DNA from: Zobellia amurskyensis
Lineage (GTDB): Bacteria > Bacteroidota > Bacteroidia > Flavobacteriales > Flavobacteriaceae
Direction: 5' to 3'
Assembly (NCBI RefSeq): GCF_009725985.1
Contig: NZ_RCNR01000010.1
Location: forward strand, 62,001-126,000
Length of the DNA: 64,000 nt
Below the pieces are notes generated by a model. It had not been told where the DNA came from, ran no database searches, and worked only from the letters and a program-made list of their open reading frames with translations. Of the stretch, positions 19,897 to 27,960 are shown one piece after another; the stretch's first letter is position 1, and each line of letters opens with the position of its first letter. A program made the translations under genes and the position numbers.

Positions 19897-20934
19897 ATGA
19901 GCGTGCCCAAAAGAAAATATTTGCCACAGTGGCTGGTACATGCCTTCTTATGGTGTGCGCTTTATGGATTAATCGTTTACCCTTTTCTGTCCGAGACAAG
20001 GTCAATACCGCCACATATTATTATAAAATTGGTAATGGCCGCTGTGTTGTTTTACTTCAACTATTACTACTTGGTCCCCAACCTTTTGTTAAAGGATAAA
20101 ATTAAAATTTATATTGGTATTTCAATAGCTCTGTTATTAGTTGTTGGCTATGGTGCGCATAATATATTCCCCCCTGAAGGCCCTAAAAATCTCGGTCCTA
20201 TGGTTGAATATATGAAAAAGCGAAGGGGCTCTAGAATACCCTTTCTATTTTCGTTACAGCCATTTGTTACCTTTGGTGTACCCTATATTTTTGCTATAAT
20301 GCTTCGTGTATATACGGAACTGCAAAAAAACGAAAACCTTCGTAAAACAGTTGAAAAGGAAAAGGTGCAATCCGAACTTCAATTTTTAAAAACTCAATTA
20401 AATCCACATTTTCTTTTTAACTCATTGAATACCATATACTCGCTGTCAGTTAAAAAATCACCGGATACTTCAGAAGCAATTATAAATTTATCGGAATTAA
20501 TGCGTTATATGATATATGAGGCGGATAAGGATACGGTGCCTTTGAACAAGGAAATTGAATATATTAAAAGTTACGTGGCGTTGCAAAGGTTAAGATTGGC
20601 CAATAGTGAAAACGTATTTCTTAAAATTTCCGGAGATGACACAGGGAAAATCATACCATCTCTGCTGTTCATTTCCTTTATAGAGAATGCTTTTAAATAT
20701 GGTACGGACTATGATGGTAAGACCAGTGTAAAAATAAGCCTTATGATAAGGGAAAATTTTATACAGCTGTACGTTGTGAACAAGATAGGAAAACACAAGC
20801 CAAAATCAGAGAGTAGTGGTGTGGGCCTTCAGAATGTAAAAAACAGATTGAATTTTTTATACCCAAATTCTCATGAATTGGAGATAAATGATGATGGGGC
20901 CACTTATGAAGTTAATTTAATTCTAAACCTATAA
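19897..20934 (+). CDS. LytS-family sensor histidine kinase
   Basis: This 345-residue protein has four predicted membrane helices in the first about 140 residues, a short coiled coil (LRKTVEKEKVQSELQFLKTQ), then the His_kinase H-box LNPHFLFNSLNTIYSLSV and a HATPase domain with FIENAFKYG and GVGLQNVKNRLNFLYP. This is the 5TMR/LytS-like class that pairs with LytTR regulators. It would autophosphorylate on the H-box histidine and act on the regulator encoded two bases downstream of its stop. The signal is unknown. The Kelch and DUF4907 proteins are likely part of its sensing or output. Confidence 0.9.
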   Translation: MSVPKRKYLPQWLVHAFLWCALYGLIVYPFLSETRSIPPHIIIKLVMAAVLFYFNYYYLVPNLLLKDKIKIYIGISIALLLVVGYGAHNIFPPEGPKNLGPMVEYMKKRRGSRIPFLFSLQPFVTFGVPYIFAIMLRVYTELQKNENLRKTVEKEKVQSELQFLKTQLNPHFLFNSLNTIYSLSVKKSPDTSEAIINLSELMRYMIYEADKDTVPLNKEIEYIKSYVALQRLRLANSENVFLKISGDDTGKIIPSLLFISFIENAFKYGTDYDGKTSVKISLMIRENFIQLYVVNKIGKHKPKSESSGVGLQNVKNRLNFLYPNSHELEINDDGATYEVNLILNL

Positions 20935-20936
20935 TT

Positions 20937-21671
20937 ATGAACTGTATACTCATAGATGATGAACCGTTGGCCATTGAAATTTTGGTGGACTACTGTAAGA
21001 AAATAGGTTTTGTTGAGGTAGTAGGTACGTTTACGAACCCTCTGGAAGCTATTCCAACCATTAACGAGAAAAAGGTAGATGTTATCTTTTGTGATATTGA
21101 AATGCCTCAAATAAACGGATTGGATTTTATTAGTGCACTAGATAACCGCCCGCTCTTTATATTTACTACGGCCTATTCCCAATATGCCGTAGAAGGTTTT
21201 GAACTGAATGCAGTGGATTATTTGGTGAAGCCCATTCCGTACCAACGTTTTATTAAAGCTGTTTTACGGGCTAAGGAACTTTTATCCCGGAAAGATACAC
21301 CCGCTGTGGCAGCTGCAGGAAATGTGTTTCCATCTCATGGTGATACCAATGAAAATCAGAAGTTCATTTTCGTGAAATCGGAGCATGAAAGTGTGAAAAT
21401 CAACTTAGACGATATACAGTATGTTCAGGGTTTAAAGGATTATCTGAAAATTCATGTAGTAGGTTCTAACAAAGCAGTTTTGACGCTACTAAGTTTTAAA
21501 GATATACTGGATAAGTTACCACAAAATCAGTTTATTAGAGTTCATAAATCTTTTGTGGTCAATGTAAACTTCATCAAAACCATACAACGGAACAGAATTG
21601 TAATAGATGATATTCGTATACCGATCGGAGAAAGCCACAAAACCCAATTTTTCTCTATGTTAGGACTGTAA
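20937..21671 (+). CDS. LytTR-family response regulator
   Basis: This 244-residue protein has an N-terminal receiver with acidic residues in LIDDEPLA, the phospho-acceptor in VIFCDIEMPQINGLDF and the conserved Lys in YLVKPIPYQRF. The C-terminal LytTR DNA-binding domain has FIFVKSEHESVKINLDDIQY and IRVHKSFVVNVNFIK. It follows the LytS gene after 2 bp. The receiver closely resembles that of the second LytTR protein at 27947-28636 (TAYS-YA-EGFEL motif), so the two pairs look paralogous. Confidence 0.92.
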   Translation: MNCILIDDEPLAIEILVDYCKKIGFVEVVGTFTNPLEAIPTINEKKVDVIFCDIEMPQINGLDFISALDNRPLFIFTTAYSQYAVEGFELNAVDYLVKPIPYQRFIKAVLRAKELLSRKDTPAVAAAGNVFPSHGDTNENQKFIFVKSEHESVKINLDDIQYVQGLKDYLKIHVVGSNKAVLTLLSFKDILDKLPQNQFIRVHKSFVVNVNFIKTIQRNRIVIDDIRIPIGESHKTQFFSMLGL

Positions 21672-21786
21672 AGGATAGCCATTATTAAATTTAGGGTGTA
21701 CTTCTATATAATTAAATTATCAATAGAAAATAAGGGGGATTCTGAATAGGAGTTTTGACTATTTCGCAACAGGAAAGTTCCTGAAT

Positions 21787-22542
21787 TTAGAGCGTATAAC
21801 CCAATTCTTCTTTTAACTTTATGGACATAACTTGGGTTCTGTTCCTAAGTTTTTTGGCGCTGGTAAGTAAATTTTCTGTTTGTAACAGACGGTCTACCAG
21901 ACTATTTTGGTAATCCTTACTGTGCAGCAGTTTTTGGTAATCAGATGGTTCTCCAAAGGCTTTTATTCTAGTGTATTTAGGATTGTCTTTTGAAAGCATG
22001 TCTTTTAGTGCCAAGTGTTTCTCAAGAGTAGGCTGCAATCTGTCTAACACAATTTCCTTAATTTTTGAGTCGATGGATTTTAATTTTTGTATTTCCCCAG
22101 GATAATTGGTAATCAAACTTTTTAGGGAGTCGCTCTCTATAAGCTCAAACTTGGTAGTGCTTATAACCGAGTTTAAAGCGCCGTCTAATAGGTTTGTTTG
22201 CGAGTAGTTTATACGCACAATAGTATCTTTTGCACCAGAGCTAATTTCTTCAGGAGGAAGGCCTATATAATTCATAGTGCCTGCTATGATTTTTGAAGTT
22301 TCTGAATAACGGTCTATGGAGGTGTTTAGAATTTTTAGGTTCATATTCAGCTCCTCGTATAGACTCTCATATATTTTAAGTTCAACAATTCTGTTTTTTC
22401 TAATCTCATTTAAATCGTTGATTTTCCAAGCAATCAAAATACCTATGGCAATGAGTAAGATCTCTCCTAGGGCGTAAGCTAAATAACTTTTGAGTTTGCC
22501 GGAATCCAAAAGTTTTTTTCGGATTTTTCTAAAAACTGTCAT
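21787..22542 (-). CDS. DUF6090 family membrane-anchored protein
   Basis: This 251-residue protein has a basic N-terminus (MTVFRKIRKKLLDSGKLKSY), then one membrane helix (YALGEILLIAIGILIAWKIN), then a helical extracytoplasmic region likely to form coiled coils. The helix with its following NDLNE is the recognisable DUF6090 pattern. Function is unknown. It is the last gene of the EF-hand/YHYH run, 6 bp after the SCO gene, and converges on the upstream LytTR gene. It may be a passenger rather than a core component. Confidence 0.7.
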   Translation of the reverse strand: MTVFRKIRKKLLDSGKLKSYLAYALGEILLIAIGILIAWKINDLNEIRKNRIVELKIYESLYEELNMNLKILNTSIDRYSETSKIIAGTMNYIGLPPEEISSGAKDTIVRINYSQTNLLDGALNSVISTTKFELIESDSLKSLITNYPGEIQKLKSIDSKIKEIVLDRLQPTLEKHLALKDMLSKDNPKYTRIKAFGEPSDYQKLLHSKDYQNSLVDRLLQTENLLTSAKKLRNRTQVMSIKLKEELGYTL

Positions 22543-22548
22543 AAGGTA

Positions 22549-23226
22549 TCATTCCTTTTTTAAGGCTGTGATATCAGTAATTAATTGAGCAATAGAAGCA
22601 CGGTTCAGCCCGTTATAAATGCCCCTAATGTGTTTGTTCTTGTCAATGAGTAAGAAATTTTCTGTGTGTAGGAAGTCATTTATGTCTTTAGGAATACCTA
22701 AATCATTTTCAACAAAATACTGGTTTCTTCCCAGATCATATATTTCCATTTTATCACCGGTAACCAAATGCCACTTACTATTGATTATACCATTTTTTTC
22801 GGCATAGGTTTTAAGAAGAGGAATAGAATCTATAGATGGCGTAACCGAATGTGACAATAATTCTACCTCGGGGTCATTTTTAAAAGCAGCTTGTACTTTT
22901 TGCATGTTCCCCGTCATTTTTAAACATATGCCAGGGCAGGTCGTAAAGAAAAAATCCGTAACATAAATTTTATCTTCAAATGTTTTAGGTGTAATGGTAT
23001 CTCCCAGTTGGTCCACAAGGGCATAGTTCCCTATTTTGTGAAATGCCTTTTCTTCAGGAGAGCCCGGTTGTAACCAGTGGGGCGTAAAAGATTCGTCTTC
23101 ATAATAGGGTAGATATTCTACTCTACTGGTCTCTGCTTTGTTCTCTTTATCCTTACAGCCCGTAAAAAGGGTAAAGGTAATAAGTAGCAGGAAAAAGATA
23201 TTTTTAGTTTCTAATAACAACTTCAT
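22549..23226 (-). CDS. SCO family protein (copper-type thioredoxin-fold lipoprotein)
   Basis: This 225-residue protein has a lipoprotein signal (FTLFTGC, Cys24) and a thioredoxin-like SCO1/SenC domain. The metal site CPGIC is at Cys97/Cys101 (short of the usual CxxxC only in name; it is C-P-G-I-C), and the conserved histidine is His187 in FLHTENFLLID. SCO proteins bind copper and help assemble cytochrome oxidase CuA or act as thiol-disulfide oxidoreductases in the periplasm. Its start overlaps the end of the upstream MORN-repeat gene by 23 bp, supporting cotranscription with the YHYH genes. No oxidase gene is nearby. Confidence 0.88.
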   Translation of the reverse strand: MKLLLETKNIFFLLLITFTLFTGCKDKENKAETSRVEYLPYYEDESFTPHWLQPGSPEEKAFHKIGNYALVDQLGDTITPKTFEDKIYVTDFFFTTCPGICLKMTGNMQKVQAAFKNDPEVELLSHSVTPSIDSIPLLKTYAEKNGIINSKWHLVTGDKMEIYDLGRNQYFVENDLGIPKDINDFLHTENFLLIDKNKHIRGIYNGLNRASIAQLITDITALKKE

Positions 23227-23809
23227 CTTCTAGTTGATAACATGAATTAGCTCTTCGCATGCCAAAAATTCGTCCATTTTTAGCTTCATAATTAACGTAT
23301 AATTTTCCATTTTGTAACCAAGCCTTTTGTAAGCCTTTTTCCTTGCCATTTGAGAGTTGCCTTTCTTTGGCGAGTATACCATTGGGATACCACATTTTTT
23401 GAGTTCCTTCCAATGCTCCATCTACATAGGTAGATTCTTCTGCTAGTTCACCATTTTGCCACCAAACTTTATAACTGCCTACTAGGCGGTTCTGTTTATA
23501 GTAGGATTGTATACGAAGAGTACCATCAGGCTCCCATCTTTTTGCAACACCTTCCCTCTTTCCGTTTAAGTAGCCCATTTTCTCACTTAAGATACCGTTT
23601 GGGTGATGTTTTACGGAAAACCCGTTAAAAGGTTCGTTTTTATAGTACCACTTGCCTTCAATTTGATTGAGTACTAAATCTTTTTTCTGTACTTCAAAAT
23701 TATTGATGACAATGGTTTTTTCTACAATTGGTTCTATTACCGAGCTCTCTTTACAACTGACAAAAGAGAGCATCAGCAATAGCACAAAACAAAAAAATGA
23801 TTTCATCAT
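23204..23809 (-). CDS. MORN-repeat (YwqK-type) lipoprotein
   Basis: This 201-residue protein begins MMKSFFCFVLLLMLSFVSCK with a lipobox cysteine and contains five or so repeats of the type WxxNGxLxEExxYxxGxxxGxxKxWxPNG, the MORN/YwqK pattern. In Bacteroidota such proteins are labelled toxin-antitoxin YwqK-like antitoxins, but no toxin is visible here and the secretion signal argues against that role. The repeats usually mediate surface or membrane contacts. ATG 23809 or the next codon could be the start. Confidence 0.75.
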   Translation of the reverse strand: MMKSFFCFVLLLMLSFVSCKESSVIEPIVEKTIVINNFEVQKKDLVLNQIEGKWYYKNEPFNGFSVKHHPNGILSEKMGYLNGKREGVAKRWEPDGTLRIQSYYKQNRLVGSYKVWWQNGELAEESTYVDGALEGTQKMWYPNGILAKERQLSNGKEKGLQKAWLQNGKLYVNYEAKNGRIFGMRRANSCYQLEDEVVIRN

Positions 23810-23814
23810 AATTC

Positions 23815-24585
23815 TTAATATCCTTGGTAAGGTCCTGCAAAGGCAAGATACGAGCCTGTTGTAGAGTACACCTCGTTAATTATATGATAGTGATACTCTT
23901 CTGCTCCATCTGTATACTGAGTGGTAGAGACGTGTCCTCCTGAAGAGTCCAAATCCGTTGGGTAAGTTCCTGTAGCGTTACATTTTCTTCCATAAAGAAA
24001 AACACCATCTAATAGGATGCCTACTAACTCTTCATCATCATCTGTAAAAGCTTTTGGCTCTAAATGATAATGATATACACCAGGGCCAATATGTGCACCG
24101 GTCCAATCAAGACTTGCAGCGGCTTGGTCCAACGCACCGGCTCCTTCTTGATCATTGAATATTGATGAGCCACTTACAGCAATACCAATAGTATTAAAAT
24201 CTGTAGCTACCGTATTACCGGTAAGGTCTGGTGTGGCATCTACTCTAATTGTAGTAGCATTGTTGTTGCTTGTCATTATACTAGGGGTCAGGGCCACATC
24301 TGGTTCTTCTCTATACAAATCACTGTCTTCACCCCAATAGACCGTTTCGTGATTAGGTAGACCTGTGGTTTCAATTACAACTTCAGAACCATCTAAATAA
24401 ATAGTGGTGGCATCAGTATTAAAAGCGGCGTAGGCGGCATGTAGCTCGGTAACCGTCTCGTCTTCAGATTCTTCATCCATATCAGAATCTTCAACACTAT
24501 CCGAACTGCAAGCAACGAACCCAATACACAGTAAAGCACAGGTAAAGCCCAGTGGAATAATTTTTTTTAGAACTTCTTTTTTCAT
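23815..24585 (-). CDS. YHYH-domain lipoprotein (second of two)
   Basis: This 256-residue protein has a lipoprotein signal (GFVAC, Cys26), a long acidic stretch (about residues 31-45), then a beta-rich YHYH domain containing two copies of YHYH at residues 171-174 and 231-234. The domain also has LLDGVFLYGR and DSSGGHVSTTQY, its usual GI-hDGhP-like and GGH motifs. The histidine clusters suggest metal binding, but no family member's reaction is known to me. It has its own upstream region containing a repeat pair that resembles the operator before the first gene of the run. Confidence 0.82.
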   Translation of the reverse strand: MKKEVLKKIIPLGFTCALLCIGFVACSSDSVEDSDMDEESEDETVTELHAAYAAFNTDATTIYLDGSEVVIETTGLPNHETVYWGEDSDLYREEPDVALTPSIMTSNNNATTIRVDATPDLTGNTVATDFNTIGIAVSGSSIFNDQEGAGALDQAAASLDWTGAHIGPGVYHYHLEPKAFTDDDEELVGILLDGVFLYGRKCNATGTYPTDLDSSGGHVSTTQYTDGAEEYHYHIINEVYSTTGSYLAFAGPYQGY

Positions 24586-24629
24586 TTTATTTATTTTAAG
24601 TAATTGATTTTCAGAATAATATTGTGAAT

Positions 24630-24637
24630 CAAATGTA
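24630..24637 (-). promoter_or_regulatory. -7 element upstream of the second YHYH gene
   Basis: On the minus strand this reads TACATTTG, an exact TAnnTTTG, 44 bp before the ATG at 24585. It lies 51 bp inside of the 24689-24718 repeat pair, compatible with an activator site upstream of a promoter. Confidence 0.5.
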
Positions 24638-24688
24638 ATGCATATACCAAATCAAAAATCTTACAACCGGTAAGTGGTCCATTCTTTT

Positions 24689-24718
24689 CAGTGAATGCCC
24701 TGATTGATTCGGTGAACC
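24689..24718 (-). promoter_or_regulatory. putative LytTR-type operator (second)
   Basis: On the plus strand CAGTGAATG (24689-24697) and CGGTGAACC (24710-24718) are 9-bp direct repeats whose starts are exactly 21 bp apart, that is 9-12-9. This is the architecture of LytTR-domain regulator sites. CAGTGAATG with its four preceding bases (TTTTCAGTGAATG) is repeated exactly in the promoter region of the EF-hand gene. Confidence 0.5.
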
Positions 24719-24725
24719 ATATTAA

Positions 24726-25364
24726 CTAAACTGCCCTAAGTACGGTTTCCTCTTTTTTGAATATCCTTGAAATAGCGAATATTGACACGATAACCAGAAT
24801 AGTTAAGGCTGTAAATGGCCAAAATAGATTGGCTTCTTGTCCTTTTACTTGAAATTGACCATTACTTTTCTCAATCTGTATGGTAAACTGATTGTCTTTT
24901 TTAATCACAAAATTTTTAGAGGTATCTGCATGGTCAACTATTTTAAAAACAGTATTGTGTTTTGAAGTTTCGGCAAAACCTTTGAGCTGGACCCGTAACG
25001 TTTTTATGTCATTAGGTAGCCCGGCAACTCTAAATTTCAAGTCTGTTTGATGACCTATTTTTATAGCACCCTCTCTAAGTTCTCCTATAAAGCCGGAATT
25101 GGCGTTTAAAAGAATGTTATCCTTAACGTAGTTGATTACCAACTTCTGAAATTCATCGGCAGATAATTCATCTGTTTTAATGTCAGGATAATTTTGTGCC
25201 AATTGATATCTAAAACCATCAAAGGAAGAACTTATGTGTAGAGTCCAGTTATTTTGTTGGTCCTCTGCCAAGGTCATTGTAGCTATTTGAGAGCTATGGG
25301 CATGGGCGAACAATGAACAGAAGCATAGTACAAAGCCAATTGCTATTTTCTTTATAATTTCCAT
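24726..25364 (-). CDS. secreted/membrane-anchored protein of unknown function with N-terminal His
   Basis: This 212-residue protein is not assigned to a named family. It has a signal peptide ending FAHA (residues 19-22); cleavage after that AxA site would leave His23 as the mature N-terminus (HSSQIATM). A beta-rich domain follows, then one C-terminal membrane helix (about 180-200, LFWPFTALTILVIVSIFAIS) and a short basic tail. Mature N-terminal histidines occur in copper-binding CopC-type proteins, and a SCO gene is in the same run, so a copper link is possible but inferred. It lies 12 bp after the first YHYH gene and before the second. Confidence 0.65.
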   Translation of the reverse strand: MEIIKKIAIGFVLCFCSLFAHAHSSQIATMTLAEDQQNNWTLHISSSFDGFRYQLAQNYPDIKTDELSADEFQKLVINYVKDNILLNANSGFIGELREGAIKIGHQTDLKFRVAGLPNDIKTLRVQLKGFAETSKHNTVFKIVDHADTSKNFVIKKDNQFTIQIEKSNGQFQVKGQEANLFWPFTALTILVIVSIFAISRIFKKEETVLRAV

Positions 25365-25376
25365 TTTTATCGTTTT

Positions 25377-26426
25377 CTAATTTATTTCAAAGGACCCTTG
25401 AGCTCCTGCAAAACAGCCAATAAAACTATTGGTTCCGGCAGCGGCCACATGGTAATGGTAACCTCGTGTTTCATCTGTATGACCACGGCAATCATCTAAA
25501 TCTGATGGTTCATTACCTTCTTCATCTAAACGTTCGAACATAGGAAAGCCATCTATAGCGTAACCTATCATGGCAGAGTGACCATCTTCTTGTGCAACAC
25601 TAGAAGACATGCCAGTGGCAGCATGATAGTGGTAGCCCGTGTTTGGGTTAACATGACCGCCATTGTCGTCCATAGGAGCTAACGTATAAGCACCAAGAAT
25701 TGCTGAGGTAGGGGCAGGAGGGTCAAAATTAACACCGTTAAAAGCAAGTCCGATGACAGAGCCTTCACCACCGCCGTCCTCTGGAGGTCCACCCGCTGGA
25801 GGTCCATCTGTAGGAGGAGCTCCTCCTCCCGGGGCGCCATCCGAAATGTAATCAGGAGCGTCTAGTTTTACTGGTGTAACGGGTATATAGTAGGTTAATG
25901 TAATGTCCGTAACATAGGAAGGCTGGCATTCTACACAGAAATTTTCATATTCTTCACCAACATTCGGGTTTGCTGCATTTTGACAATCTTCCAAGGAATT
26001 GGTAACATAAATGTCTCCGTTCTCATCGTACATTTTCCAAGTAGCATCAGAATAGAAATCAGCCATATTTTCAATAAAGGCACCGTCTACATCATAAAGT
26101 TCTCCATTCTCGAACCACTTACCTCCTTTGTCCGCTCCGTCCGAAATATTGGTAGGGCACCAAGGTCCCATTTGATGTTCAGAAGGAGTGGACGTCGTGG
26201 TAATTTTGTAACACATGGCTACGGTACCATCAGAAAGCGTTTTCTCTACGGTGGTAATAGGTTCCACCAAACCATCCGCTAAAAATAAGGTGGGGTCTAC
26301 GGTACCGGTGGTTTCCTCATTTGTCGCTTCTCCTTCTTCTAGACTGGAGCTTTCGTCAGAACTACAGCTATTTCCAGAGGAGAGTATAAAGATTCCCCAG
26401 AATGCATATGCTAAGATTTGTTTCAT
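25377..26426 (-). CDS. YHYH-domain lipoprotein (first of two)
   Basis: This 349-residue protein has a lipoprotein signal (GNSC, Cys21), an acidic linker, an N-terminal region with WCPTNISDGADKGGKWFENG and four cysteines, a Pro/Gly-rich linker (about residues 198-222), and a C-terminal YHYH domain. YHYH occurs at 265-268 and 323-326, with GLAFNGVNFDPPAPTSAI, IGYAIDGFPMFERLD and LDDCRGHTDETRGYHYHV, the conserved motifs of the family. It lies 33 bp after the EF-hand gene. The catalytic or binding role is unknown; extracellular metal or ligand binding is plausible. Confidence 0.82.
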   Translation of the reverse strand: MKQILAYAFWGIFILSSGNSCSSDESSSLEEGEATNEETTGTVDPTLFLADGLVEPITTVEKTLSDGTVAMCYKITTTSTPSEHQMGPWCPTNISDGADKGGKWFENGELYDVDGAFIENMADFYSDATWKMYDENGDIYVTNSLEDCQNAANPNVGEEYENFCVECQPSYVTDITLTYYIPVTPVKLDAPDYISDGAPGGGAPPTDGPPAGGPPEDGGGEGSVIGLAFNGVNFDPPAPTSAILGAYTLAPMDDNGGHVNPNTGYHYHAATGMSSSVAQEDGHSAMIGYAIDGFPMFERLDEEGNEPSDLDDCRGHTDETRGYHYHVAAAGTNSFIGCFAGAQGSFEIN

Positions 26427-26459
26427 GTGAATAGATTTTATAGTTTTTGGTTTCTTCTT

Positions 26460-26738
26460 TTATTGCTTCTTCCCTCTTTTTGGTTTAGGAGCTTCTTTTA
26501 ATTCTTCAAGAGAAAGATATCCGTCTTCGTTTGTATCTATTTTTGAGAAATCGTTCTTTATAGGTCCCTTTACTTCTTTTTCAGAGAGTTTACCGTCTTC
26601 ATTGGCATCCATTTGTTTTATTAACTCGGTAGCCGATGGTGGTTCCTGACCTCGTTTTTCCTGAGCAGATGCGGTTTGAACCGCGATAAGGGTAAAAGCT
26701 ACTGTGGCAATTGCTGTGTAAAATGATTTTTTGTTCAT
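26460..26738 (-). CDS. EF-hand calcium-binding secreted protein
   Basis: This 92-residue protein has a signal peptide (MNKKSFYTAIATVAFTLIAV, cleavage near ASAQ) and two complete 12-residue EF-hand loops, DANEDGKLSEKE at 44-55 and DTNEDGYLSLEE at 68-79. It ends in a basic tail. The spacing is that of a calmodulin-like EF-hand pair, so it should bind two calcium ions outside the cytoplasm. ATG 26738 was chosen for its signal peptide. It is the first gene of the seven-gene run and divergent from the second LytS gene. Confidence 0.85.
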   Translation of the reverse strand: MNKKSFYTAIATVAFTLIAVQTASAQEKRGQEPPSATELIKQMDANEDGKLSEKEVKGPIKNDFSKIDTNEDGYLSLEELKEAPKPKRGKKQ

Positions 26739-26783
26739 GATATTTGTTTTTAAATTATTTCTATTTGTGATGACAAAGGTGGG

Positions 26784-26792
26784 CAAAGGTTA
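26784..26792 (-). promoter_or_regulatory. possible -7 element of the EF-hand/YHYH operon
   Basis: On the minus strand TAACCTTTG is one base longer than TAnnTTTG. Its distal edge lies 20 bp below the 26812-26841 repeat pair, so the pair would occupy the -33 region, as expected for activator-dependent transcription. Confidence 0.3.
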
Positions 26793-26811
26793 GATGCAGA
26801 ATGACGGCAAT

Positions 26812-26841
26812 CCGTGAGTGAAGAGAGGTTTTCAGTGAATG
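26812..26841 (-). promoter_or_regulatory. putative LytTR-type operator (first)
   Basis: CCGTGAGTG (26812-26820) and CAGTGAATG (26833-26841) are 9-bp direct repeats with starts exactly 21 bp apart (9-12-9), in the 193-bp region between the EF-hand gene and the divergent LytS gene. The pair lies 74-103 bp before the EF-hand start and 91-120 bp before the LytS start. Its second half is identical to a half of the 24689-24718 site. Confidence 0.55.
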
Positions 26842-26931
26842 GTGGGTTGCACTCTGTAAACTGTATTGTTTTAGCGGTTTAGAATGCCTATTTTGAGGTT
26901 CTGCCGAGAAATAATTACTTTAATTTGTAGC

Positions 26932-27960
26932 ATGAAACAAACACATCGCTTCCTTTTTCATGTTTTTTTATGGATGGCCATCTGGCTTATGGCCTGGCTG
27001 TTACTCAATGAAGATGCACGGTTTTTAAACAAAAATGTGCCTTCCTTTATCATGCAAATGGTGGTTATTGCCGCACTGATTTATATAACGGCCCCAGCTT
27101 TACTTTTTAAGAAAAAGTATGTGCTTTTTGGAATAGTATCCATTGTTCTGGTGATTACTTGTTCGTTTCTGATTTCTGAAAACCTGATGTCTCCGGAGAA
27201 TGGTATGAGGCCGCCACCGGGAGCTCGTAGAGGTGGTCCGCCAATGGCTCCTCCACAGATTTTAATCCAGTTTTTAATACTTTCCATAGCCTATGTGCTT
27301 GCCACCTTTGTGGAGACATTTTTGTTCGCTCAAAAGAAAGAAGAGGAGACCATCAGAAATAAAAACGAAAACCTTCAGATGGAATTGAAGTTTTTAAAGT
27401 CTCAAATCAATCCGCACTTTTTGTTCAACTCGCTTAATAATATTTATGCCCTTTCGGTAATCGATTCCGGACGTACACAGGAGAGCATCGGGACTTTATC
27501 AGATATGCTTAGGTATGTGCTGTATGAATGCGAACAGCCTATGGTTTCCATTAAAAAGGAGATTGCCTATATTAGTAATTATTTGGATTTGTTCCGCTTA
27601 AAGAGCAGTAAACCGTTTCCGATAAAAACCGATTTTAAATTGTCCAATTCCAACGCAACCATAGCGCCAATGATATTTATTCCCTTTGTGGAGAATGCGT
27701 TAAAACACGGAAATATTGATCATATGGCAGACGGGTATTTGGACATAAAAGTTCGTTCTGATGACCAAAAGATAGATTTTTTTGTGTCCAACAGTGTTTC
27801 GAAAATGCCTGCACAGAAAGATGCGGTTGGTGGCATAGGATTGGAGAATGTAAAGAAACGATTGGAAATACTTTATCCGGATAAGCACGAATTAAATATT
27901 GAACAGACCCCTAAAAGTTATACCGTAAATCTTAGCATCAATTTAGATGGAACCCATTAA
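26932..27960 (+). CDS. LytS-family sensor histidine kinase (second)
   Basis: This 342-residue kinase starts at ATG 26932 (MKQTHRFLFHVFLWMAIWLM) and has four membrane helices in about the first 140 residues. Before the last of them comes a proline/glycine/arginine-rich loop. A coiled coil and the H-box INPHFLFNSLNNIYALS follow, then HATPase motifs FIPFVENALKHG and GGIGLENVKKRLEILYP. Its stop overlaps the regulator start by 14 bp. It pairs with the LytTR protein and is divergent from the YHYH/SCO operon, its likely target. Confidence 0.9.
   Translation: MKQTHRFLFHVFLWMAIWLMAWLLLNEDARFLNKNVPSFIMQMVVIAALIYITAPALLFKKKYVLFGIVSIVLVITCSFLISENLMSPENGMRPPPGARRGGPPMAPPQILIQFLILSIAYVLATFVETFLFAQKKEEETIRNKNENLQMELKFLKSQINPHFLFNSLNNIYALSVIDSGRTQESIGTLSDMLRYVLYECEQPMVSIKKEIAYISNYLDLFRLKSSKPFPIKTDFKLSNSNATIAPMIFIPFVENALKHGNIDHMADGYLDIKVRSDDQKIDFFVSNSVSKMPAQKDAVGGIGLENVKKRLEILYPDKHELNIEQTPKSYTVNLSINLDGTH

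Noticed and set aside
21770-21783. CAGGAA-AG-TTCCTG inverted repeat at the end of the DUF6090 gene as a terminator
   Set aside because: It has no T-run in either direction and sits at the very end of a coding region; it may be only a coincidence.
23204-23809. The YwqK-like protein as an antitoxin
   Set aside because: It has a lipoprotein signal and no adjacent toxin gene; the label comes only from the MORN-type repeats.
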